Source: Geobacteraceae bacterium (lineage in GTDB: Bacteria > Desulfobacterota > Desulfuromonadia > Desulfuromonadales > Desulfuromonadaceae). Taken from it: a stretch of 5,916 nucleotides of DNA. The notes below the pieces were generated by a model. It searched no databases. It was not told the DNA's origin and saw nothing but the letters and a program-made list of their open reading frames with translations. Both the position numbers and the translations under genes were made by a program. This document shows, in pieces, positions 1 through 5,916 of this stretch (positions are counted from its first letter, which is position 1; each line of letters starts with the position of its first letter). The stretch spans positions 1 through 5,916 of the forward strand of contig JAIVHC010000031.1 of the NCBI GenBank assembly GCA_020201305.1, read 5' to 3'.

Positions 1-907
1 GCGTGCAGGGCCGGTGATGTTTGTAAGTGCCGCCGTCCATGGCGATGAGATCAACGGAGTGGAAATCATCCGCCGTTTACTGGCGCATAAGAATTTGCAG
101 GAGTTGCGCGGTACTCTCATCGCGATTCCGTTGGTTAATCCCTATGGATTTATCCATCGTTCGCGTTATCTGCCTGACAGACGTGATCTTAACCGCGCTT
201 TCCCAGGCTCCCTTAAAGGCTCTCTGGCGGGGCGTCTCGCTTACCACTTTATGCACGATGTGGCAAGCCGATGTGATTTCGGGGTTGATTTACATACTGG
301 CTCCAATTATCGCACCAATCTCGCCCAGGTGCGGGCCAATCTGGATAATGAGCGTACGAGGGAGTTGGCCATGGCTTTTGGTGCGCCCCTCATACTTGAT
401 TCACCCCTGCGTGAGGGTTCGCTGCGCGAGGCGGTATCAGCGCTGGGGAAACCGGTCCTGGTGTTTGAAGGCGGAGAGGCCCTCTATTTTAACGAATCAG
501 CTATCCGCACCGGATTGCGCGGGCTTCGGCGTCTGATGCGCCACACCGGCATGCTCCCGCCACGCAGACTAGCATCGCGCTTTGATCCCATAGTGGCATA
601 TAAAAGCAGTTGGGTGCGTGCATCCATGAGCGGAATTTTTTCCGCCAGCGCCAGCCTCGGGGCTGTTGTGGAGAAGGGTGATGTTGTGGGGACGATAAGT
701 GCCCCCCTCGGGGATGAGTTTGAAGAAGTGCACGCCCCTTTCAGTGGGATTGTAATCGGGCGGCTCAATCTTCCGCTGGCGTACGAAGGTGATGCCCTTT
801 TGCATCTGGCAAGTATTTCTGCAGAAGAAGAGGCGGAAGTGACCATCGATGAATATACCTCATTTTTGCGCGATGACGAGGTCGAGATTGATGTCCTGGG
901 ACGCTAA
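1..907 (+). CDS. Succinylglutamate desuccinylase/aspartoacylase family zinc hydrolase (5'-truncated by window edge)
   Basis: This is a zinc-dependent amidohydrolase of the AstE/ASPA (M14-like, COG3608) family, whose members remove an acyl group from N-acyl amino acids; the true substrate cannot be read here. Counting from the GTG at nt 14, the zinc site is HGDE (H9, E12) with the third ligand H94 in VDLHTGS. The substrate-binding DLNRAFPG motif is at 58-65 and the likely catalytic glutamate is E152 in VFEGGE. Residues about 200-270 form the glycine-rich, lipoyl-like beta domain typical of the family, followed by an acidic tail. The frame stays open to base 2 and encodes R-A-G-P before the GTG, which matches the family lead-in to HGDE. 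The GTG is therefore probably internal, and some 30-50 N-terminal residues lie outside the window. In many proteobacteria such genes sit beside rimK-type glutamate ligases, so upstream sequence would help assign the role. The channel gene follows after 42 nt on the same strand, suggesting an operon. The family call is firm and the substrate is unknown. Confidence 0.92.
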   Translation, partial: RAGPVMFVSAAVHGDEINGVEIIRRLLAHKNLQELRGTLIAIPLVNPYGFIHRSRYLPDRRDLNRAFPGSLKGSLAGRLAYHFMHDVASRCDFGVDLHTGSNYRTNLAQVRANLDNERTRELAMAFGAPLILDSPLREGSLREAVSALGKPVLVFEGGEALYFNESAIRTGLRGLRRLMRHTGMLPPRRLASRFDPIVAYKSSWVRASMSGIFSASASLGAVVEKGDVVGTISAPLGDEFEEVHAPFSGIVIGRLNLPLAYEGDALLHLASISAEEEAEVTIDEYTSFLRDDEVEIDVLGR

Positions 908-938
908 AGAAGATAGCGGTTGTATAGATGAATTAAAC

Positions 939-942
939 GAGG
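939..942 (+). promoter_or_regulatory. Shine-Dalgarno site of the mechanosensitive channel gene
   Basis: GAGG, extending to CGAGGAAA, ends 7 nt before the ATG at 950, an ideal spacing. This supports 950 over the in-frame ATG at 959, and the residues that follow form a normal signal peptide. I saw no convincing -35/-10 pair in the 42 nt gap (908-949), which fits read-through from the hydrolase gene. Confidence 0.8.
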
Positions 943-949
943 AAATTAA

Positions 950-3430
950 ATGCATACAATGATCAGATGCTGGATATTGCGAACACTTATACTCTGTGTC
1001 AGCGCCATGTTTATCCTCCTCCCTGCGAGTGTCAAAGCCGAGGCACAGGGAGGGGCTGCTGAATCCTCCGTGCAGACAATAACGGAAGCTCCGCCGGTGT
1101 ATTCAGGCGCTGCCGATGTTGTGCCCCAGGCCATAAAAGCGCGTCAGGATATGGCTGCGGCACAGGAGCGCATCAAAGGCCTGAGAGACCTCAGCACATG
1201 GGAGAACATCCTTAAAGAGCGCAAAACTAAACAACAGGAACTCAGCGCAAGAATGCAGGATATAGGGGACCTGCATAATCAGAGTTTTGAGCGTCTGCTG
1301 CGGATCTCCACTTTGCTGCAGACACATAAAAAGAACCTTCAGGCTGATATAGAGCGTATTTCAACCCAGACCTCCGAGTTGGAGAATATGCGTAAACGCT
1401 GGCGTGAACGCTATGACTACTGGGGCAACTGGCGTGAGGAACTCAAAAAACAGGACGCTGAATTTCCTGGGGAGGAGTTCACCCAGGTTCTTGAACAAAA
1501 CAAGCTTCTCCGGGAGAATGTAGTCTCTCTGAGTGGTGACTACATCCGCTTGCAAAAACAGTTCACCGACCTGCTGGAAGCCAACAGTATTTATGAAAAA
1601 CAGGTGGATACCGAACTGCAGAACATGCGTTCCACCACGTTTAAAAAAACCGCTCCGTCATTTGTCAATCCTGCGTTTTACTCTCAGTTCAGCGCAGAAC
1701 TCGCAAATAGGGTCGCTGCTGAAATAGCCCAGGTTGACTGGTTGGTTGCGAGGGATATCGCTGCCGGATGGTGGATTGTTCTGCTGCAGCTTATAGTTGT
1801 TCTGGTTGCGGTATACACCATCAGACACTACACCGTAACCCACCATGGTAATAAACAGTGGGCCTTTCTCATGGCGCATCCGTGGGCAAGCGGTATTTTT
1901 ATAGCTGGTGTCGCCCTCGGTTCTCTGTATCAGACCCCGAGCCTTATGTTGCGGTTTTATCTTGCGCTCCTGGTAGTGTTGAGCGCCTGTGTTCTAGTTA
2001 CAGGGATTGTCGAAAAAAGGCGCCATCGCAACCTGGTGTGGCTGCTGGGAGGGGCGTACCTGATGACACTCTTTATGCAGGTTGTCAATCTTCCCCTTCC
2101 CATTATGCGCGTATTTATTGCCGCCCTCGCAGTGGTGCTTCTGATGCTGCTGATTCCCTACTGTGTCATGGGGCGCAAGGATAATGAACACTGGAGCATT
2201 ATTGGCGCCATGCGCATCGGGATAGGCATCTGCCTGATTTCACTTGTGGCTCAGTTCGGAGGCTACAGCAATCTTTCCGCGCGTCTGGTGGATGCGAGCT
2301 TCAAAACCGTATTTCTCGCACTCATGGTCACCATGGTGATCAAGCTTACTCAGGGTGGGGTTAATTTTGCGGTCAATCATCGCAGAGCGCAGAGCGTGTA
2401 TTTTTTCCGCACCTTCGGTGCCGCGTTTAAAGAACAGCTTAACGCCATTATAAAACTTGTGGTGCTGGGCAGCGCCATTCTGGCACTCGGAAAAATATGG
2501 AGCGGCAGCAGCAGCATAGCGGCAATCTGGGACAAGGTTGCCTACGTCGGGATTGAGATAAGTGGGCTCCAGATTGATATTGCAACCCTGCTCAATATCG
2601 GCGTTGTTATGTACTGCGCTGTGGTGCTCTCCTGGTTTGTGCGCTCCATGTTTGATGCAGGAAAGATCGGGCCGCGTTATATAGATTCCGGGGTGCGTGA
2701 TTCAATCAAATCCCTGATTCACTATTTCATCATCTTTTGCGGGGTGGTGTTCGCCTTCAGCGCTGCGGGTATTGGACTCCAGAATTTTGCCGTGATTGCC
2801 GGTGCGCTGAGTATCGGTATAGGTTTTGGCCTGCAGAATATCGTTAATAATTTTATCAGTGGGATTATTCTGCTGTTTGAACGCCCGATCCGCAAAGGGG
2901 ATACCATTATCCTGGATGGCGAGTGGGCGATAGTGCGCAATATAGGGCTACGCTCCACCGTGGTGGAGACCTTTAACAAGGCTGAGCTTATCGTCCCCAA
3001 CAGTGACCTGATTTCACAGAAGGTCACCAACCTGACCCATTCCAATGCCCAGTTTCGGGTGGTGATGGATGTGGGGACAGCATACGGTTCGGATATGGAA
3101 CAGGTACTCAAAATCTTGCAGGATGAGGCTGCCAAACATCCCCAAGCAGCGAAAAATCCGGCTCCATCGGCGTTGTTTGTAGGCTTTGGTGATAGCTCTC
3201 TCGACTTTAAGTTGCGGATATGGCTCAATAACCTGGATTATTGCCTTTCAATTGTCAGTGAGGTCGGAATTGCGGTGTACAAACGCTTTGCTGAAGAAGG
3301 GGTGGAGATCCCATTCCCGCAGCAGGATCTGCATGTGCGCTCCATGGACGAAAAGGTGGTTGAAGCGTGGCGCGGTAAGGTAGAGGTGCATAATAACGAC
3401 ACCGGCGAAACCCAGGTGATAAGTGAGTAA
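950..3430 (+). CDS. Large MscS-family mechanosensitive channel with periplasmic coiled-coil domain (MscK-like architecture)
   Basis: This is an 826-residue inner-membrane channel expected to open under membrane tension and release solutes on hypo-osmotic shock. A signal peptide covers about 1-30, with likely cleavage after SVKA. Residues about 60-265 are charged, Q/E/K/R-rich and largely helical, probably a periplasmic coiled-coil domain. I count eleven hydrophobic segments, near 273-292, 307-327, 332-353, 362-380, 384-405, 417-436, 448-466, 496-515, 543-566, 586-606 and 608-642. The last is the Gly/Ala-rich pore helix, with SIGIGFGLQNIVNNF followed by the classic FERPIRKGD at 643-651. The cytoplasmic beta and alpha/beta domains follow, including IVPNSDLIS (681-689), and end in IPFPQQDLHVRS (787-798), the usual MscS C-terminal signature. 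The layout resembles MscK/MscM, but the protein is clearly shorter than the roughly 1,100 residues of the E. coli proteins, mainly in the periplasmic part, so I give no symbol. It ends directly at a strong terminator. The family is certain; the subfamily is not. Confidence 0.95.
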   Translation: MHTMIRCWILRTLILCVSAMFILLPASVKAEAQGGAAESSVQTITEAPPVYSGAADVVPQAIKARQDMAAAQERIKGLRDLSTWENILKERKTKQQELSARMQDIGDLHNQSFERLLRISTLLQTHKKNLQADIERISTQTSELENMRKRWRERYDYWGNWREELKKQDAEFPGEEFTQVLEQNKLLRENVVSLSGDYIRLQKQFTDLLEANSIYEKQVDTELQNMRSTTFKKTAPSFVNPAFYSQFSAELANRVAAEIAQVDWLVARDIAAGWWIVLLQLIVVLVAVYTIRHYTVTHHGNKQWAFLMAHPWASGIFIAGVALGSLYQTPSLMLRFYLALLVVLSACVLVTGIVEKRRHRNLVWLLGGAYLMTLFMQVVNLPLPIMRVFIAALAVVLLMLLIPYCVMGRKDNEHWSIIGAMRIGIGICLISLVAQFGGYSNLSARLVDASFKTVFLALMVTMVIKLTQGGVNFAVNHRRAQSVYFFRTFGAAFKEQLNAIIKLVVLGSAILALGKIWSGSSSIAAIWDKVAYVGIEISGLQIDIATLLNIGVVMYCAVVLSWFVRSMFDAGKIGPRYIDSGVRDSIKSLIHYFIIFCGVVFAFSAAGIGLQNFAVIAGALSIGIGFGLQNIVNNFISGIILLFERPIRKGDTIILDGEWAIVRNIGLRSTVVETFNKAELIVPNSDLISQKVTNLTHSNAQFRVVMDVGTAYGSDMEQVLKILQDEAAKHPQAAKNPAPSALFVGFGDSSLDFKLRIWLNNLDYCLSIVSEVGIAVYKRFAEEGVEIPFPQQDLHVRSMDEKVVEAWRGKVEVHNNDTGETQVISE

Positions 3431-3477
3431 AAAAAGCCCCTCCGACACATGAACCTGTGTGCCGGAGGGGCTTTTTT
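3429..3477. terminator. Bidirectional rho-independent terminator between convergent genes
   Basis: A long inverted repeat begins in the stop codon of the channel gene. GCCCCTCCG (3436-3444) pairs with CGGAGGGGC (3463-3471). An inner ACACA/TGTGT stem (3445-3449 with 3456-3460) closes a 6-nt loop, with a 2-nt GC bulge at 3461-3462. Seven A precede the GC stem (3429-3435) and six T follow it (3472-3477), so the transcript from either strand ends in a hairpin plus U-tract. It lies 24 nt past the protease stop codon as read on the - strand, so it can serve both genes. Confidence 0.95.
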
Positions 3478-3501
3478 GCGGCTAGAAGATCAGGGCTGTG
3501 A

Positions 3502-5916
3502 CTAAATTCTATTTATCTGTATTTGAGGAAGTGTCTTTACACTGTTGCGCAGCTTTTCTTCACTCGAGATGATAGAGATAGCCTCGGGACTCTGGGGGTT
3601 GCTCAGATAGGTATGCGCCACCCGGATCAGATCCTCTCGCGTAACCTTAAGCAGGTTCTCGCGGAACTGCTGGCGCTCAGGATAAGTAAGCCCCTGGAGC
3701 TGGCATGCAAATTCAGTCGCCGCGCGCCCGGAAGGGGACTTGGGCCGATCGTGGGTGCTGAATACGGATAAAACAGCTTCCTTGATCTCCTGTGCCCCGA
3801 AGGTTCCCCCCTCGACCCATTTGAGAGCTTGGTTGTACACATCCAGGGTGCGTTCCAGATGCGGGTCGCGATAAGAAAGCATGGTAAAGATCCCGCCCTC
3901 ACTGTTGTTGGATGCCATCCCTCCATATGCACCCCCTTTTTCGCGGATTTCGCGATGAAGGAAATTAGCGCGCAGCAGTGTAGCAAGAACATTCAGGCTC
4001 GCGGTATCAGCATGGGTGTATGGAATAGTGCGGAAGCAACGGGTTACATAGGATACCGGTATGGATGTGGCCCAGCCCAGTTGCACCTCCTGCGGGGTGA
4101 AATGGTCCAGCGGGGGCTTGCTGCGTACGTTGCCAGCCGGAAGAGCCTGGATTAGTGATGTGAGTGCATGGGTGCCGGCGTCAAGTTGTTCCTCTTCGGC
4201 TGCGAGGGCGACATGCATATTGCTGCGCTCGAAAAGCTGCTTCTGCAGACGCGTTAGAATTTCAGCTGTGTGGGTCAGTTGCTCCTGCTCAAGTGCAGCC
4301 AGATGTTTGATGTGCTGCAGTTGCGCCAGCCCGCCCCAAAGTTCGCGGCGCCGGGCTGCAGGGGTCAGGTATGCGGCGCCGGCCTGGGCGGCAAAACTGT
4401 GACCCGAAGCGGGGATGGAATTTTCCAGCGAACTTCTGATCTGCCCGATAACGGTAGCGAGGCGTTCGGTGTCGCTGAAGTCAGCGCTGGTGCAGAGTTC
4501 TGCGATTATTTCGCACAGTGGCTCCGCGTTACGGTCCAGAGCTTTTCCGTTCAGGCGCACCCAGACGCTGGCGCGATCCAGGGAGTGGATATCGTTCATG
4601 ACACTCGCCGAGCATGAAATCCCCCCGGTTTTGGCTTCCATGCGCTGTGCCATCTCCACGTAGTCGTATTTGTCTGTTCCGACCTGGGTGAGCATGGTGC
4701 AGAACAGGGGCACATAGGGAACCAGTTCATCTTCTATGTGCGCACACGAAAAATAGATATTTACGTAGCTCAGCCCGTTTGTAGGCTGGGCAAAGCGCTG
4801 TATATCGAGCCCGGATACACGCGCTGATTCGGCCTCGACCCGGGGCTCAGTCGGATCGATATCCTCCATCTCCAGATCAGGGAGGCAGGAAAGATCTTCC
4901 ACCTGCTCCTGGTTCTGCTGCAGCTGCTGCGCCTGCTCGATCAGGACCTGCTTCTGCTCCGATGTAAGGGATGCCTTTATTTTGTCCAGGCGTCCACGTT
5001 CCTGCATCTGCTCGCGGGCACCCTGTTCCTGATCCGGGCGCAGACACAGGGTCACCCGATGCTTATTGTTGAGTAGCCATTTTTGTATCAGTTCTTCAAA
5101 AAATCCCCCCCTGGCGACATCGGCGCGCAGGCGCTCAAAATTGGTGTCAAACGTTAATGCCGACATGGGATCGTTGCAGTGGAGCCAGGGGCCGAGAATC
5201 CGCAGAAGCAACGTGATGGGATAAGGGCGCTCCTGGCTGAAACCGGTGGAGGCGATGGATTGCAGGTTTTCCAGAATGCATGTCTCAATCGCTTCTGCGT
5301 GCTCGGGCTCGGTTCCCTGGAGCCCGACGGCAAAATAGGTGGTGCGGTAGTCATCCTGGTAGCCGCACCCGGGGGTGAGGTTTTTCCCCAGCCCCGAATC
5401 GAGCAGAGCCTTGTACAGCGGTGCCCCCGGATTACCCAAAAGCAACTGTGACAACAGGGTCATACATAGCCGGGTATAACTATCGGATATGTCATTGGTG
5501 AGCCACGCCGTGTGGAGCATGGTTTTGCCGCTCAGATCTTCACCTGGATCGAGAGGGAAGGTTTCCTCCGAAAACACGGGCTGATTGCGCTGGGGTTCCG
5601 GTGAAACTTCACTCTTGGTTTCGATAGCATCGAAGTGCTGCAGCACCTGGGAATCGATGCGTTCCAACTGTTCTTCCACGGGAAAGTTGCCATAGGTAAA
5701 GAAGCACGCATTACTCGGATGGTAGTAGCGTGCGTGAAACGCCTTCAACTCCTCCCAGGTGAGGTCGGGGATATCCTGCGGTTCCCCGCCTGAATTATGG
5801 TGGTAGCAGGTATCCGAGTACAGGTGCCTGGTGGTACGCCGTTCCAGCAGACCTGAAGGGTCCGCCATGGCTCCTTTCATCTCGTTGTAAACCACCCCTT
5901 TGAACTCCAGCGCACT
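3502..5916 (-). CDS. PreP-like M16C (insulinase/pitrilysin superfamily) metallopeptidase, N-terminus outside window
   Basis: This zinc peptidase is of the presequence-protease type, a single-chain clamshell that degrades short unstructured peptides. About 804 residues are visible. PreP proteins are usually near 970-1,000, so about 170 N-terminal residues, including the HxxEH zinc motif and any targeting signal, are missing. Counting from the GTG at 5895, NEMKG (4-8) holds the distal zinc-ligand glutamate E5. YGNFPVEEQLERI (68-80) closes the first catalytic-fold domain. Residues about 285-350 form the helical hinge of the M16C-associated domain (LDKIKASLTSEQ, then LSCLPDLEMEDIDP). REKGGAYGG (651-659) carries the substrate-binding Arg-Tyr pair R651/Y657. 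The GTG is not the start: the frame continues to the edge with residues SALEFKG, which precede VVYNEMKG in this family. The stop is TAG at 3504-3502. Oddly, the segment after STGFSQE (217-222) runs straight into RPYPITLLLRILGP, apparently lacking a helix that homologues have. The rest of the frame is intact. The family call is firm; the cellular location cannot be judged. Confidence 0.94.
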   Translation of the reverse strand, partial: SALEFKGVVYNEMKGAMADPSGLLERRTTRHLYSDTCYHHNSGGEPQDIPDLTWEELKAFHARYYHPSNACFFTYGNFPVEEQLERIDSQVLQHFDAIETKSEVSPEPQRNQPVFSEETFPLDPGEDLSGKTMLHTAWLTNDISDSYTRLCMTLLSQLLLGNPGAPLYKALLDSGLGKNLTPGCGYQDDYRTTYFAVGLQGTEPEHAEAIETCILENLQSIASTGFSQERPYPITLLLRILGPWLHCNDPMSALTFDTNFERLRADVARGGFFEELIQKWLLNNKHRVTLCLRPDQEQGAREQMQERGRLDKIKASLTSEQKQVLIEQAQQLQQNQEQVEDLSCLPDLEMEDIDPTEPRVEAESARVSGLDIQRFAQPTNGLSYVNIYFSCAHIEDELVPYVPLFCTMLTQVGTDKYDYVEMAQRMEAKTGGISCSASVMNDIHSLDRASVWVRLNGKALDRNAEPLCEIIAELCTSADFSDTERLATVIGQIRSSLENSIPASGHSFAAQAGAAYLTPAARRRELWGGLAQLQHIKHLAALEQEQLTHTAEILTRLQKQLFERSNMHVALAAEEEQLDAGTHALTSLIQALPAGNVRSKPPLDHFTPQEVQLGWATSIPVSYVTRCFRTIPYTHADTASLNVLATLLRANFLHREIREKGGAYGGMASNNSEGGIFTMLSYRDPHLERTLDVYNQALKWVEGGTFGAQEIKEAVLSVFSTHDRPKSPSGRAATEFACQLQGLTYPERQQFRENLLKVTREDLIRVAHTYLSNPQSPEAISIISSEEKLRNSVKTLPQIQINRI

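Noticed and set aside
14..19. GTG-ATG as the real start of the hydrolase gene
   Set aside because: The frame remains open to the window edge, and the upstream R-A-G-P residues continue the conserved strand leading to HGDE. There is also no good ribosome binding site in the 13 nt available.
908..949. Possible promoter between the hydrolase and channel genes
   Set aside because: The short AT-rich gap has no recognisable -35/-10 pair at proper spacing; only the ribosome binding site is supported.
2722..3228. A 168-codon - strand open frame opposite the MscS pore and C-domain
   Set aside because: The opposite strand encodes the best-conserved part of the channel; the antisense product has no recognisable motif, so it is a shadow of codon bias.
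3829..4663. Several + strand open frames of 80-115 codons antisense to the protease
   Set aside because: They have no recognisable family, biased low-complexity composition (Ser/Arg/Cys-rich), overlap each other and lie opposite a clearly conserved coding frame.
4900..4960. CTG/CAG-rich stretch resembling a microsatellite
   Set aside because: It is irregular and explained by the Gln/Leu-rich helical hinge (QAQQLQQNQEQ) of the M16C-associated domain, where such composition is normal.
5893..5895. GTG as the start of the protease gene
   Set aside because: It lies within the conserved KGVVYNEMKG motif, the frame is open beyond it, and a start here would remove the HxxEH zinc site.

Overview
The window carries three protein-coding genes. 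Two are on the + strand: a truncated AstE/aspartoacylase-family zinc hydrolase and a complete large MscS-type mechanosensitive channel. One long gene runs towards them on the - strand: a PreP-like M16C metallopeptidase, also cut by the window edge. Almost all of the window is coding. The only gaps are 42 nt between the two + strand genes and 71 nt between the convergent genes. The base composition looks moderately G+C-rich, and codon use looks uniform across the three genes. I saw no sign of mobile DNA, RNA genes or CRISPR.

The organism is most likely a Gram-negative bacterium of the proteobacterial type (Gammaproteobacteria or a Desulfuromonas/Desulfobulbus-like lineage). The channel has a cleavable signal peptide and a coiled-coil periplasmic domain of the MscK sort, the start sites have Shine-Dalgarno sequences, and full-length PreP proteases and COG3608 hydrolases are common in these groups. 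The sequence alone does not fix the genus.

Layout: 1-907 (+) is the hydrolase, missing its N-terminus to the left. 950-3430 (+) is the channel, preceded by a strong ribosome binding site and probably co-transcribed with the hydrolase. 3429-3477 is a strong symmetrical hairpin with an A-tract on one side and a T-tract on the other, so it can terminate both converging transcripts. 3502-5916 (-) is the protease, missing its N-terminal part, including the HxxEH motif, to the right.

Functionally this looks like a housekeeping neighbourhood: removal of acyl groups from an amino-acid-like substrate, turgor release, and degradation of short peptides. No direct pathway link between the three genes can be read from the sequence. 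The observation most worth checking is an apparent in-frame loss of about one helix (roughly 18-25 residues) from the protease, at about nt 5221-5235. I did not find a convincing new biological system.
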